Shown: positions 12,601-26,082 of the stretch, in pieces
Position numbering within the stretch: position 1 is the first letter of the stretch
How the letters are laid out: every line of letters starts with the position of its first letter
Notes under the pieces: model-generated
Seen by the model: only the letters and a program-made list of their open reading frames with translations
What the model was told of the DNA's origin: nothing
Database searches by the model: none
Made by a program: the position numbers and the translations under genes
Source: Parasponia andersonii
Lineage: Eukaryota; Streptophyta; Magnoliopsida; Rosales; Cannabaceae
Direction of reading: 5' to 3'
NCBI GenBank assembly: GCA_002914805.1
Contig: JXTB01000036.1
Location: forward strand, 780,512-844,511
DNA length: 64,000 bases

Positions 12601-13034
12601 ACAAGAATGAAAAGAAATACTCGGGATCGGTTAGATCTGGAGGAAGTAAGGAAGAGTTGACTGATGAACGTAGGGAAAGAATTTACAGGAAGGATGATGA
12701 ACCACATCATGGTAGTAGGAGGACAGATCGGGATTATGAACGGCGTGGAGGAGACCAGAGGCATGCAAGGAGTGAAGAAGAGCCTAGAGGGAGAAAGCAT
12801 GGAAGAGATGAAGACGACTATAAATATAGAAGGCATGAAAGAGGTGATGAAGATGAATACCATGGAAGTAGAAGCCATAGAAGAAGGGATGAAGAACGAG
12901 GAAGTAAAGATATTGAGAGGGATAGGCAAAGCGACTATTCCAAGAGATCAAGATATGACGATTCTAGGCCAAGTGAGAGAAGAAGGCATGACAATGACAA
13001 AGGCAATGATGATAGGGCTAGGCGCCGAGATTGA
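9656..13034 (+). CDS. CWC21: CWC21/SRRM2-type pre-mRNA splicing factor
   Basis: Two coding exons, 9656-9999 and 10970-13034, encode 802 residues. The donor is AA|GTGAGG and the acceptor GAACAG|AG, and the lysine codon at residue 115 is split by the intron. The N-terminus is a conserved Cwf21-type module: [18 protein letters not shown], then a [19 protein letters not shown] segment and a helical '[19 protein letters not shown]' segment (about residues 50-105). In yeast Cwc21 and human SRRM2 this module docks on Prp8 and Snu114 near the spliceosome catalytic centre. The rest is a low-complexity, highly charged RS/KD/ED-rich tail, probably disordered and phosphorylated, with a near-identical 30-32 residue repeat (nt 11742-11935). 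A donor (TG|GTGAGT, 13063) 28 bases after the stop and an acceptor (ACCAG|TG, 13628) suggest a 3' UTR intron. The nuclear location is inferred from the family. Confidence 0.88.
11742..11935 (+). repeat. In-frame tandem duplication in the CWC21-type tail
   Basis: Two adjacent coding units of 90 and 96 bp, beginning RRHD and ending QHTRTG, share '[19 protein letters not shown]' exactly. They are nearly identical in DNA (for example TGTTGAAGTCTAGAAGTAC in both). They differ by two residues in the acidic stretch. A third RRHDS start follows at 11928. Confidence 0.85.
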
Positions 13035-13627
13035 TGCTATAGTCTTGTAGCCACACTATATGGTGAGTGACTCTTAAGGAAGAATTGCTAAATTTTCTTT
13101 GTTTGTTGCATGTAACTCATATTCCTTTATTTGAGGTTTGCATATGAACTTTTAGTGAGTGGCTTTTTCGGTTTTAACTTTAAGTCGTGCTTACTTGTAT
13201 GGAGTGTACTACTGTTTAGTATCTTTTTAGTACCTTAGTATCTTAATATTGGATTTTTAGGAGCTTCTCCATTCCTGCTAAAGAAAGATTCCCGTATTTA
13301 AGTAACTATAGGACAAAGGAAATTGATCAATATTTATTAAAAAGACCGGAAAAGGGGGAGGTAAAAAAAAGGTAGGAAAATCTGTAGACAGAAAAGTAAG
13401 GCGGTGACTACGGACTTTCTTTCATCCAGACTTGCAGGACCATTATTACTAATTAGNTATATATATATATTCACTTGGGATTACCTGAATCAAACAAGCT
13501 ATATTGTATGTGTTATTTGCTTGGTTTTTTATGTGGCTAGTTTTCTAAAATGTAATTTTTTTGTCTCAGTCCTTTTCATCTCGAAGTTGTCCATGTAATG
13601 CGTTCTGAGCTTAACCTTCTGTACCAG

Positions 13628-13800
13628 TGCTCATGAAGAATGCAGAGAGAAGATCACCTGCGGAACTAGAGATGATATATAAATCTGGAGCAAACTACAG
13701 CTTTTCTATTATGGGATCATGCAACTTCTTTTTTAATACAGTACTCTTCGATTTGATGGTGTGTTTTAATAAGTCTTTGCCTTTATATTCAGCTTTTAAA
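13628..13800 (+). other. Likely 3' UTR exon of the CWC21-type gene
   Basis: It follows a candidate acceptor GTACCAG at 13621-13627 that pairs with the donor at 13063. There is no conserved coding content. A stop 28 bases ahead of the junction is within the usual tolerance for avoiding nonsense-mediated decay. The far end is not defined. Confidence 0.45.
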
Positions 13801-14824
13801 AGTATTCTTCTTCGTTAATTAAGTATCATTAACTGGACTTGCACGCCCTCTTTCTGTTCTTCAACGTGTCCGGTAGAAGTTCAAATCATGAAATTTAGGT
13901 TATTTTTTCAATTGCCGGACATGGTTTTTGGAGAATACTACGATTGCAGTTTTACCGCTTTCGAGCTAAATATGAATTGTTGAAAGTGCTCGTCGGCGTC
14001 TTTAAATGTCTAGATGCATGTATGACTGGTAAATGATAACTGGATCAGTAGTTATGACTTTTGGGTTATTGCCGAACCCAAATTTGGAGGCGAAGCATAT
14101 TGTACCGTGGTATTACGAGAAAGCTTGTCTGAATACGAAAATGAAAGTTACTGCAATTTTAAAAAAGTTGCTTAGTTTCAAGCAATTTGTTCTTACACAA
14201 TATAATTAATTACTTAATTGATACTAAGATATTTTATTAGCTTTATTTTTAATTTTAGTGAGTCAATTAATTGGGTTTCTCATTCAGATTTCTTAGCTTT
14301 TTTTTATTTATTTATTTATTTTCCTTGCCTAGAATAATTCTTATGAAATAAACGATAAATACACGACCTGGTGTACGGAAGAACACACTACTTAGAAGCA
14401 GATATATAACGTCGTAAGGGAAAAAGAAGAACTGGTCTTTGGTACAACATTAACGGGTTCAGAAGTCTTGGAATGTTGGAATGTGAAATAAATAGTACAA
14501 TATAACGTTATTATTCTTTCAAGCGGCAGGGACTTTAGTGATCATGATTTATTGATGCCAGGAAATAGACTTGCAAACCATTTGAAACAGAACAATGGAA
14601 AAAAGATATATAAATGCAATACAATCTCATCTCTTCTCATTTGAAAATCAACCTATAGTTGTACATGGATCTGAATTAACTTACAACTGGCCGCTAGGAA
14701 AGAATTCAGACTGAATGCCACAAAAAACTAATCTCATGTATTGTAGTTTAAACGGACTTAATTGTGAACTGGTCAAAAGGCTTAAATTCACTCATCTGTA
14801 CAGAGAAATGGAGGAGAGAGAATA

Positions 14825-17800
14825 TCATGGGACAAGATCTAATTGCTGATGAACCCATTTGGCATAATCTTGTAGCAGTTGTTGCAAGAGTAATGGTACC
14901 AGCCTATCCAATAAAGCTTGTAGCATTCTGTGTTGTTATATCGTAATTTCATCTCATTAACAAGGTTTGATAGCAGAATTCAAATGGATAAAGTACAATT
15001 ATGACTAAAGGATGAGAAATTATATCATGCAAAACACAGCTTTTGAGTAATGGAGTTGTATTGCAAAGCATACAGGCTAGTGGCAGCATTTCAGCAGACA
15101 ATAAAATGCAACTAACATATGTAATACATAAATAAGTTCTAATATATGTTACCGAATTATAACAACTTACAAATTTCCAGGACGTTCAACAGCTGAGACA
15201 GGCATCATGGTAAAAGGGTGTGTGTAAATCTGCAAATGGCAATGTTTTACATGTTCCCATTCAGTATGCAGCTTGCACAATTTTACGAGGAAAAAGACAG
15301 AGCAAACAATGCTTTAGTTGCATTGGAATGAACCAGCAAATATTCCAATGTCAAAATATCTTGCATGAGAGAAAGTAATATGTTAAAAGGAGCATTTCAT
15401 TGTTTCAAGGTGTACCTATATCTGATGGTGAGGTGATGCTATGCCCAAAAACCTGGACGGGCCAGGCCTATTAATACGAAGACTATTTATTGGGATATGG
15501 TAGAAATATGGAACTCTCTACAAGCACCCAAATTTGCCAAATCAAAGAAAGATCAATCATTTTAACCCCTATGATCAAGACTGCCAGTTCGAATTGAAAG
15601 GCAATGGAGAGAAAAAAAAAATAAGCAGCTCTTCATCTTATTAGTGCCAAAAATATAAAGGGGTTCACAATACATATATGTAACAATATAAAAGTACACT
15701 ACATACATGTAATATATTTTTTGATCATGTGTCTCACGCACTTAAGAAAACAATGTACCATAGAAGCTAGCAGCACAATCCAAGAAAGATCTACCAACTT
15801 GACAATAACTCAAGGACAAACAGAATAACCATCCAGAAGAACTTTAAACTGAATGAAAGTTCTCACTCACTATGAACGCTCCCAATCAGTGCAATGGCAC
15901 AGAAATAATTGTGGAAAAAAAAAATTGAAAGGTATATTGATTTTAAATGACCTAAGAAACGATATTCGTTTCCCATCTTCCAGTGAAAGGAAGGGTGGGG
16001 GATACCATATGTATGTTCATCTGAGTTAAATATCACTTTTTGAAGGGAAGTATTTTACCTCAAGAATAAGATTCAATGTAACGTCAACCTCCAAAAATGA
16101 TTCTGAATCATTTGTGTCCCATGTCATATGATTTCTCATCAATGCTGCAAGTATAGAAGTTAATTGATGATATTGCTATTATAATTTTGTCATAAATAAA
16201 CACGAATACTTTGCAATACACAAGGAATTTCAGAAAGCCATATTGCAGATCCTAATAAATCGACCAATGATAACAATTAGGACCTTAAAATGCAAATAGA
16301 TATTGAAGAGAACATTTGATATTTCATGTGTATCGGTAGGAAAAGTGGAAGAAGGCATCTGAATAAATGCTCTCAACGATTCATGAGCATTTAATAAACT
16401 CACTTTAAATTTCAAAGGTCATTTTCTATGAGATAAACCAGTGTTTTGGAGTAAATATTAAATCCAATTCGAAACTCCACGTGGTTAATTCTTCTAAGAG
16501 TCTCAAGTTTCCCGCAATACTGAAGTACATACCTGAGAAATGGTCGTTTTGGTGTTCCATGATTTTTGAACCTTCAAACTGCAAATCATATTGGAAGATT
16601 TTCAAGAAACGAATATGAAATTGATTACTTTAAGGAAGCTTTGTCGCAAAATAGAGCTATAAATTCATGTAGAAAAACACTTTCAAACTACTTAACACAA
16701 ACATGATTGTGTCATGTGCATTTCACCAGAACCTTCTGGGAAATAAGAGCAAGTGAAATATAGGAAAGCTATTGAAGAGACTAGAGAGGTTGTTAAATTA
16801 AAACCCAAATCAAAACAAAATATATCACTAGATCAATTTAAATAACTACCATATTCAAATGCATAGATTCTCTTCAACTTGACATTTTGTTACCATTCAA
16901 AAACTATGGAGAATGACTTGCATCAACGAGGATAACTTATATTGATGATGCTGTCGTCATTTATATTAACCGTCAGAATAAGAACAAACCAGTATTGATG
17001 CAAACTGGTGCTTTTATACTTATTTTTGGTAGAAAAAATGAAATCCTCGATAACCCTTTTGTATATTTCCAATGTGGTCTATCTTCCCAATGAGCAATAC
17101 ACTCGAAAGTTTAACATTGATTTGGAAAAAAAAAAAGTCTTTATTTGTTTATTCTTATTGTTTTTCCTGAAAATGTAGAAGCAACTCAAAAGTAACTTGC
17201 AAAGTGCCTACACGTCGCAAATAAAGTTCTCTACATAACTTGATTCTCCTTGAAACTTTTCCTAGCTCCTAGTTGTTCCACCATCCTAAACACAGGACCA
17301 TAATTCACCTTACAAGATAGCATTTCAACTGTACAGTCTTCATTTGTTGGGGTTACTCGTAAGTCCAGCACTGGGCCTGCTTCGAAGTTCAAAAGTCGAA
17401 CTCTGTGCAGAGTGCACCTGCACAAGCAAGTAGTGATATAAAACAAAAACCCTCCCGCTTATCAAACATGTCACAAATGGGGGACATAAAAAGAAACTGT
17501 TAGCACTTAATTTCTCCAACCCCTAACTTGCAAGCTGCACATTCTTTATCGGAACAATAGGTCCAACAACACTAGCTAAATTACTTCCTGGGAAGTCGAT
17601 TATCTTATGCAATTTATCTGCGTTTAGCTTATGATTGTTTACAGACAATCAATTTGGTGTTCTTCCTATACCTCTAGAGAAACAGCTACATTTAACAACT
17701 TAGGTGGATCAACAAAAACATAAATCGAAAACCGACTTATTATCTATGTTGCTCGAAACTCGCAATAAGAAACCAAAACTTAACCATGACTAATTAAACA

Positions 17801-18420
17801 AGAGAAAGCAAAGAAAGAAAAAGAAAAATACAAAATAAAGGAGGGATGGAAAAGGACCTGTAAGTGTTGGTACCAAGACATTGGAAACTCTTCAAGGCAT
17901 TAGTATTGAGAAGGGTTTCAATGGCAGATGGGTGGCTTAAGAATTCACTGATATGGAATTTGTTAGTGCCATAAGTTGGGAGCTGAATTCTTTCCTTTCT
18001 TGCAGCTGAAAGATTTGCTTTCTTTGTTTGAGGTTCTGACACTGACTCTGACTGACTCTCATTGCCAACTTTCACCACTCCAATTTTCTTCCTAAAACAA
18101 ATAAACCATAAATTTATATTACTCTGCCAAAAGAGAAACTGACCCTGGTTACTGCTACCTCATCAGTTGCTCTCTCTTCTTCCCCACCCCCCCCCCCCCC
18201 CCCAAAAAAAATAATAATAATAATTTCAAAAACCCAAATAATAGTTTTGCAAGAATTGTTTAATCTCTATAGCCAAAACCCGGAAAAAATAAAAAACAAA
18301 TAAAAAAAAAGTAGGAAGAAGAAGAAGAAAGAAGAACCTGGGTTTAAAGAGTGGGATAGCAGAGGATGAAAAGGACGCACACCCATGTCCTCGTCCATGC
18401 CACTTGGTAGTCAGAATCAT
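14825..18420 (-). CDS. DUF1997 family protein, probably plastid-targeted
   Basis: Seven exons on the minus strand: 18338-18420, 17858-18091, 17309-17417, 16533-16578, 16059-16144, 15171-15229 and 14825-14927. All phases agree and give 239 residues. The first ATG (18420) opens a basic, serine-rich leader (SFSSSAIPLFKPRKK) like a transit peptide. The body shows DUF1997 features: a 'FLSHPSAIETLLNTN' segment, 'LDLRVTPTNEDCTVEML', 'EVDVTLNLILEIYTHPFTMM', 'ERPGNLMLQALLDRLVPLLL' and a final QQLLQDYAKWVHQQ helix. The family occurs in cyanobacteria and plants and, to my knowledge, has no established biochemical role. The last intron is needed: reading through the perfect donor GTAAGT at 15170 would stop at once and lose the conserved C-terminus. 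A plastid location is inferred from the leader and from family distribution. Confidence 0.88.
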
Positions 18421-19656
18421 TATTTTTGTCGCTATTTTTATGTAAGAATTAGACAATTTAGAATTAGCTTGGCAACCATGAATGAATGAACCCCTCTTTA
18501 CAGAAGGAAAAAAATAAATAAAAAAGAAAATAAAATGTAATGTATGTTTCAGCGTTTGGATGCCGAGAAGAGAAAAAAAGAAAGAAATAATAGTTTGGAA
18601 AGGAAGGAAGGAAGTGGAGATTAGTGGTTGATGAAGAAGAAGAGCAAGGCTACACAGCTACAGGAGAAAACAGTAATTGAGTGGTGATATTGTCACCTCG
18701 CCTTGGATATTACGGATACGCCACTATCCCCAACTGTCGCACTCTAAAGATGTCCATTTTTTTTAACTTTTTTTTATAAAAAAAAAAAATTTAACTATAT
18801 ACTTTCTCACCCCAAAAATAACTGATATATCCAAATCCAAACCATTTAGAAATTACAAGTCATTATAAAAAAATAAATGAAAATATTTTCAAATCAATTA
18901 TGAAAAACAGGCATCCATTCTAATTTTCCTTTTAAAGGTTGGCCCTTTCCAAACGCTGCAAAAACTTTTTCAGAAAAAAAAAGAGAGAAAAACTCAGTAT
19001 TTTACTTGATATTCTCTAATGTCAGGTAATATATTTGTTTTGCATTCTCTTAATTAATAGCAGCTTGTGGAAAATCAGTTAATATATTGACAATGAAATA
19101 TATAGTCACATACTTGAAGTCTGATTAGCGTTGACATACTAATTTATCAACTCTGATAAATGGACATCGGCCATGCTGCTCCTAACTATATTTTACATGC
19201 CCCATGAAAACTAACTTCTACTTATTTTTTTCACTTACCATATCAATATAGATACACATATGCCTGTATATATCTATATATACATATATATATATTAGAA
19301 AGATAAAGCAGATTAATTCTCCATTATTGAGCAGATCAATGCTTGAGACGACGGGCATCAAAGGAATGCAAACTGTAAATATTAGAGGCATGGTCTTGTT
19401 TCCATTTTCTACAAAGCTTGCAACGAGCCCAAATCAGTGTATTCCACCCGATAAACAAGAGACTAGCAAGCCCCCCAAATAGTTTGGAGAAAAAACCTTA
19501 AGACTAACAACAATGAAACTTAATATATCTGGACCCCAACGTAATGAATCAAAAATCAAGGACCATGTCAAACACTATAGATACAGATATACAGAAGATC
19601 ACTGTTTAAAAATTTTGTTTGATAGTTAAGTTAAGATGCCGAATCATCTAAAATGT
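18421..19656. other. Intergenic region between DUF1997 and RsmH genes
   Basis: Holds the promoter side of the DUF1997 gene and the 3' side of the methyltransferase gene. There are poly-A/T and TA-rich tracts (for example 19260-19300) but no further gene. Confidence 0.4.
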
Positions 19657-22591
19657 TCAAATCTTTTGAATAACCCTGAGCTTAGCACTCCTACTCCTGC
19701 GGTTTAGCTTCTCCTCATCTTCACATGGTGTTATTGGTCTTTTTGTGAGAATCGTTCCTTTAGAACCATGTATCATTTGTTTAATCCACACTTGATTTTC
19801 ATCAATGTCAGTTCTGGGGTTTGTTGGGTTTTTCTCACTTTCTTTGTTGATGTCTCCGTATCCGTCGCTGCTCCCAATGATGTCAAGAAATGTTTGTTTC
19901 ACAATTCTGTCCTCCAAACTGTGGAAGGAGATGACAGCAAGTCTTCCCCCAGGTGCTAGGCAATCGAAACAAGCATAGAGGGAATCCTCGAGTGTTTTCA
20001 GTTCGTCATTTACAGCTATCCTCAAAGCTTGGAACACCCTGGTTGCTGTCTTAATCCAACCTTGCCTCCCTCCTGAGCAATTAATTTGAAGTTGCACACC
20101 AAATAAGTGTGCACAAGAGATTTTTTAATTATCAGATTTATAGATAATCATGACATGAGTATTACTGGGGCGGTACTGCAATTTTAAAAAAGAATACAAA
20201 AATTGAAAAAGAGTTACTACTCGACCAAAAATTCGAGGAAACCTACCTCTACTCCCAGAAGTTGCATTTCGAATAAGATCTACAAGTTCCCCCGTAGAAT
20301 GCAACCCACCACGTGATCGTGCTTTCACGATTTTATTCTGAAGAGAGTGCCAGTTACTTTCTTCCCCATACTCCCGCAAGATTCTCCCCACTTCAGCATC
20401 TGGCCAGGAATTCAAAATGTCTTCTGCTCTCAGACTTGCCTGTCATAGGCCTGCTCCAATCAGTGAAATGAGACAAAAATTTAAAATGCTTCTGCAGAAA
20501 GTTAATACAGGATACAGGAATCTTGTGTATATATTTGGCCGAGAAAGTTTCATTCACCAATATTAGTAGCATTATACTATGTCAACTGGGAAGAAAGACT
20601 GAGTTTCAAGAGGAAAGAGTGTGAACTATAGAAAAGAATACTAGTATATAAAGAAAGTGGTCTTGAATAGTCAGGAATATGGGACTGTAGAAATAAATAG
20701 ATGCGACTATCATCATAGTCTACCAAGTGATAGTTACACCTTCTGTCCTGTTTTTTGGTAGCACCTACGTCTAGTCAAACAGATTTGTCTTAATCCACAT
20801 AGAATCAGCATATGGCACATCGAGCAAACCATAATTGCATTCTAGATGGTATCATGTCTTCATCCTTCTTTCTTAAAAGCAAAATGGCCATTAGATACTC
20901 ATCTCCATTTTTTAAGAACTAATTCGGATTACTTGAGTTTAATTGACTTCTCAGTTGTTGAAAACAAAAGGTTCCTCCAATAGTTATGACCATCAAACCA
21001 TCATTGTAAAAAAGAGGAAGAAGCAAATCCAGAATAGTGTTGCCTTCACATTTGATGGTATTTGTTCACATCATGAAGAATTCAAAATTTAGACCATCAT
21101 TAAATTAGTATTCTATTAACTGGAACTTTGAACTCCATAATACAGAAACAAACATACCTGAGGATCCATCCGCATGTCAAGAGGTCCCTCACCAAGAACA
21201 CTAAACCCTCTTTCAGGATTGTTAACCTGAAATACACAACATCCAACCAAATTAACAGTCTCTTTAGAAGGATCCCCCATCAAATCCATCAAAATCCTTT
21301 TTAATAACAAACACAATGCTTTTATATACATACATATAAATATATACACATACTGTACATGTATATTTATCACACGAAATTTCCAATACATGCCAATTAT
21401 CCTCTTACACCATAGCCTTCATCCCACAGAAAAATCATCCAAAGATATATATACAACCACCAATAACATCCAGAAAATCATGTTTTACAAATTACAAGCT
21501 AAAAATTCTTCTTCTTTTCTTTCTTTTTTTTTTTAAACTAATTTTTAATTATTTTTAATAACAAAACTTACAGACTAAGTTCTTTTAGAAGCAAACCTGC
21601 ATAGATGACATTCCCAAGTCCATTAAAACGCCATCAACTCCGGAGTCTAAGAGATTCATATCAACCTCACTTAGCACAGATTTGATGTATCTAAAATTCT
21701 TCAAAAAGGTATAAGTTTTCATGTCATTTGGGCTCCGAGAATCACTACGCAAGAGGGCATCGATCCGTGCTACAGCCTTCTCACGCGCCAGGGGGTCAAT
21801 ATCCATTCCAACATAATATCTAAGTTCCGGATGAGCTTGAATTATCTGTTAATTCATTATCAGAAAAAAAAAAAAAAAACCAAAAATGACCACTTTCCAA
21901 AACATTCCAAATGCAATGCATACAACTTGAGCTCATAAAGCTAACAGCATATACAAGAACCATGCACAATCACACTACATGTACCATCAACTCCATCAAA
22001 ATTTTCCCACCAAGGAATGTAAGATTCTTTGAAAAACATCAACTTAAGCTAGTCTTAAGGTCCATAACCACTTCAAATTGGTAGCCTAAAACTCCATACA
22101 AGTATTCTTTTCATCCACATACAGTACTAACTTAAAATAACAATAATAAAAAGAAAAGCGTATAAAGGGATTGAGTTACAGACAGCAGAGGAGTGGCCAG
22201 CAGCTCCAACAGTGCAATCCACAAACGAGCGAAGCGACATCGTTTTGGAAGCGGAGAAAACGTCAAGGACTTCTCCAAGCAAAACTGGGATATGGGTGGC
22301 CGTGTCTCCGTAACGCTGAACGGAGTCCAGTTCAAACTCTCGGTCCGAACGCGTCCTCCTCTTTTCCTTGACAATAGCCGCTTGTGACTTCGCCATAGCT
22401 TTCGAATCTTCCTTCTTCTTCTTCATCTTCTTTGTCCTCTCATGGTTCCTCTTGGCGGAGGTAGTGATGCCCACAAATGGGATTTTTTGTGGGGTGGTGG
22501 AGAAGGCTCCGAGTCCGAGACGAGAGGGTGAGAAGGAAGAAATGGAGAAAAGCCTCGCGGCGGACATTGAAGAAGACACCACTATTCTCAT
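19657..22591 (-). CDS. CMAL: Organellar 16S rRNA (cytosine-N4) methyltransferase, RsmH/MraW type
   Basis: Five exons, 22184-22591, 21597-21845, 21158-21226, 20247-20439 and 19657-20072, encode 444 residues. Bacterial RsmH, about 310 residues, adds N4-methyl to C1402 in the decoding centre of 16S rRNA using S-adenosylmethionine. The core matches family landmarks in order: [12 protein letters not shown], the SAM loop [11 protein letters not shown] (about 125-135), [29 protein letters not shown]...GPLDMRMDP, an 'ADILNSW'-like helical region (here AEDILNSW), '[15 protein letters not shown]', '[21 protein letters not shown]' (split by a glycine loop) and [10 protein letters not shown] at the end. 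About 95 extra N-terminal residues, serine-rich then basic, fit an organelle transit peptide plus linker. The plant plastid homologue is CMAL; whether this copy goes to plastids or mitochondria cannot be told by eye. Exon 1 ends at a weak GCT|GTCTGT donor, chosen because it keeps frame and homology. Confidence 0.9.
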
Positions 22592-22859
22592 TTTTGTTTA
22601 TCTTTCTCAAGCTTTTTACAACCATGAGCTTTGAAGCATTGAGTTGAACTGGGATGAAGAAGACGATGATGATGATGGTGCCGCCTTCATGGTGGAGGAG
22701 GCACTCTCCCTTGGTCGCTCACTCACCTCTCTATGCTCGCCGAGTGAAACCGAAACCGATTATTGGGCGGAGGCGTTTTGGAAGTGGATTGGGCCGGGCT
22801 TCCCTTTTGCATGGTACGCACGTTCGTTTTGGATTGGATAATTAGGGGCTAATTCGGCC

Positions 22860-25367
22860 CATTCTTTTTAAATAGACTGGGCTGGAGTTTAGGCGGGCGA
22901 CAAATATTTTAAATTTGATCGAGTAAATACTTATTTTTTTAAAATTTTATGGTTGAATATTTAAATACAAATATTTTAAATTTGATTGAGAATATAAATT
23001 TGTGTGCTTAGTATATAATATTTTACACTTGGTATATAAATATATATATATAGTGGATATTTTGCTATAATATTTAAAAAACGGACATTTACTTAAATTG
23101 GACCCAAAATTGGGTCATTTTGCTATAAGACCAAAACGAAAAAAGAAATTATCCTAATTCTACACTTTATTTTACAAATTTTCATCTTTTTCTTTCTATG
23201 ACAGGTAAATTGTAAAATATAGAGGGTGTTCAGCAATTTAAATCATCAAGTTTGAACTCTGCAAAATAATACCTTAAGATTAAGAATTTTTGAAATTTAA
23301 TACCATGAGTTTTGACTTTTTAAATAATTTTAACTAATAAAAGACAATAATATCCTCAAAACTAAAAAGAGTAATAAGTACTAATGTAGTTTTAATGGAG
23401 GACATTATTATTTTTTTCGTTATTAAAACATGTCAAAAAGTCAGTTCAAGATATTAATTTTCAAAAATTCTTAATATCATGGTATTATTTTGCAGAGTCT
23501 AAACTTTAGGGTTTAAATTGCATAATAGTCAAACTTTAATATAATTTTTTATTGTCCACTTTTCTATAATTAAATGTCCGAACATATATATTTTTGCACT
23601 TATTATATCTATTTATATATTTGTTTTATTTATATACTGAATATATTAGTTTTCCGACTAATCATCATATTTTATATTTAGTATATCCACTTATATTTAT
23701 TATTTTGCTATGGCATTTGAAAAAAGGATATTTACTTGAATAAGCTCATAATTTAGTTATTATCCTATAAGCCCCAACCATTTATAAGAAACGGATATTT
23801 ATTAACGACGGCCTTTTCTACTCTCTTAACCACAAATATCATTTACTTGACTTCTTTTTTTGGAATTTTTCAATAACTGAACAAACTTCTTCTTTTGAAT
23901 TAATTTGGGTGGGATAACTACAAAGAAAACAATTATTATTTTTTTGTTTCAAAAAAGAGAAAACGTGGTAAAAATTTAAACAACGGAAATGGTTGTTATA
24001 AATTAGTAGTTGGATCTCATAAGTGGCATTGCTCTGAGTTTGAAATAAGACTATAAGAGGAAAAGTTGTATTGACACAACGTGACTTATGTTGATAGTAC
24101 AGTGGCAAGTTTTTACAATATTCATTCAATTAAGTGTCACTTTATATATTTTTATTCCAAAAAATGTCACTGTTTAGTATCATACTCTATACGTTTACAT
24201 TTTACTTTTATGTTTATAAAAATTATCAATTTTTCTTTTCGATGAAAGAATATTTTTTTTTTTTAAAAAAAGAACAGATGCAAAAGCTCTCTATGCTAAG
24301 TTTGCTTGGTCCCAACTTGCAAGTTTAAGATGCAATTTAATTCAACTTTAAAAAGACAAACACACCAACAGAGTTACAATTCAACTTAAAAACTATACTC
24401 TCACCCGTCGCCCCTGAGAGCCCAAATTTTAAGTCACTAATGCCCCATGTATAGGAGAATCCAAATTCCGTACAATCTAAAGGTCTTTTGAACACAAATA
24501 CAATCCAATTTTGCATGCCAAATGCAGCCTTAATTATGTTGTAAAGCAGCAAAAGCAACGTGAAGACTTTCAAACCGTATTAGCAACTTTTTCTTCCTGC
24601 CATTTATGTCACTGATTTAAATGAGATCGGTATTAGTTTCTTCGTGATGTCCATGGTTTTCCTACTTTATTTTATGTGCTTTCTTACACATATATTATAA
24701 CAACATATTATCACTTTATTACTATGAAATCCAAACCTACTTTTTGCAGCGTTATTATTTGCCCAAAGTACACATGCACTCACGACTTAACTAGGCTGTC
24801 AAATGAGTTCCCCACATTATAAAGCCTTCGTGATTTTGTGAAGGATCTCTCTAGTGCTAATATTTAAATAATCAAAATTAATAAAATATATTGAAGGTAG
24901 ACAGAATGCCATGGAGAGATGTAATGTAATTTGGTTAAGGGGCATATCATACATGGACTCCTAAGTGACGATGAAAACGTTAACTAGCAACCATTATTGC
25001 TAGCCACCATATGATATGACTGACAAATAATAATAACTAACACATGACTATAATGAGTAACTACGCTTAATGCACTGCTGATCTATGTACTTATCTGCTT
25101 ATAATAATTGTGCAATGTAATGTAGCATTAGGCATTACGCATCATGTTTTTATTTTCACATGAGTATTAACATCACTAACTTATCCTACGATGTTAAATC
25201 ATGACTTAATTATTTAATAATTAATAGATACATAACTTTCATATTTATTTTTAATAACAATTTTTGACGCCATTTAAATATGAATAACAATTTTTGACGC
25301 CATAATCACACACTAACACGTAGCACCAGTCAATATTTATCATCAATTCAGTTAGTATATTAGAAAT
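22860..25367. other. Intergenic region without a supported gene
   Basis: AT-rich DNA with TA-rich runs (23040-23055), the fold-back element listed separately, and nothing else clear. A minus-strand frame at 24337-24573 translates to a tidy 78-residue stretch but starts with TTG and matches nothing I recognise. Confidence 0.4.
23230..23527. mobile_element. Fold-back element (about 125-bp inverted arms)
   Basis: The left arm (about 23230-23355) and the reverse complement of the right arm (about 23395-23527) align over most of their length. Shared blocks include CTCTGCAAAATAATACC, TTAAGAATTTTTGAAA and TAATATCCTC/TAATGTCCTC. The loop is only about 40 bp. This is a typical fold-back MITE shape. 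Target duplications were not resolved. Confidence 0.65.
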
Positions 25368-25370
25368 TTA

Positions 25371-26079
25371 GGGACCGTTTGGCATCATAATTAAAAAACA
25401 ATTTTTCGATTTTAAAAACAGAAAATTGTTTTCTGAGAACACGTAAAGGTGTTTGGCATTATTTTCTGAGAACAATTTTAAAAACAAAGTTAAATAAAAC
25501 AGAAAATTCAGAGAACAACAAAATGTTGTTTTCTATGTATTTTCTTAATTTTTTCTTTTTCTGAAAAAAATAAAAATTATTTCATATGACTTTCATGTAT
25601 ACTTTTTCTCCTCACTCTTTCTCATCACTTTCTCTCTCTTCATTCTCTCAACCCTCATTCTCTATCATCATTTTCTCTCTCATCACTTTCTCTCTTCTCA
25701 TTCTCTCTCATCACTTTATCTCTCATCATTTTCTATCTCATCATTTTTTTAATCACATTATCTCTCCTCATTCTTTATTACTACGTTGTTTGTTTTATAA
25801 CTTTATTTTTTTCACATGCATTCTTATCAATTTTTCTCTCTTTATTCTCTTACTTGAATTTATCTCTGGTCACTCTCTCTTGATTTTTTCTATCTAATAT
25901 TTTTTTTATAATACAAATATAATTATTTATATTCATATAATTTTTTAAAAAAATATTATTTTTAGAAAATATTTGCCAAACACTCATTATTTTCTAAAAA
26001 TATTATAAAATAATTTTTGTTCTTATTTCTGAAAACACAACTCTGAAAACAGAAAATAAAAAACAATGCCAACAGGCCG
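25371..26079. mobile_element. PIF/Harbinger (Tourist-like) non-autonomous element
   Basis: It is flanked by TTA on both sides (25368-25370 and 26080-26082), the usual target duplication of PIF/Harbinger elements. Ends are GGGACCGTTTGGCAT (left) and, reverse-complemented, CGGCCTGTTGGCAT (right). Further inside, GTGTTTGGCA with TATTTTCTGAG at 25450-25470 is mirrored by TGCCAAACACTCATTATTTTC at about 25975. The centre is a CT-rich run of 'TCTCTCATCACTTTCTC' words. There is no transposase. Confidence 0.65.
25600..25900. repeat. CT-rich imperfect tandem repeat inside the Harbinger-like element
   Basis: Repeats of TCATCACTTTCTCTCT and TCATTCTCTC words with drift. The open frame across it (LSLSSFSQPSFS and so on) is an artefact of this composition. 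Confidence 0.7.
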
Positions 26080-26082
26080 TTA

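Noticed and set aside
15171-15229. DUF1997 protein ending at the TAA just after exon 6
   Set aside because: That stop lies inside a consensus donor GTAAGT, and a further exon in phase supplies the conserved C-terminal helix.
19657-22591. Recent bacterial transfer of the RsmH-like gene
   Set aside because: Four introns, host-like composition and a transit-peptide-like extension fit the ancient organelle-derived plant gene.
24337-24573. Minus-strand 78-codon frame with a hydrophobic start
   Set aside because: Starts with TTG, no ATG context, no known domain; not supportable as a gene.
25586-25897. Plus-strand serine/leucine/histidine-rich frame
   Set aside because: Produced by CT-rich repeats inside a Harbinger-like element.
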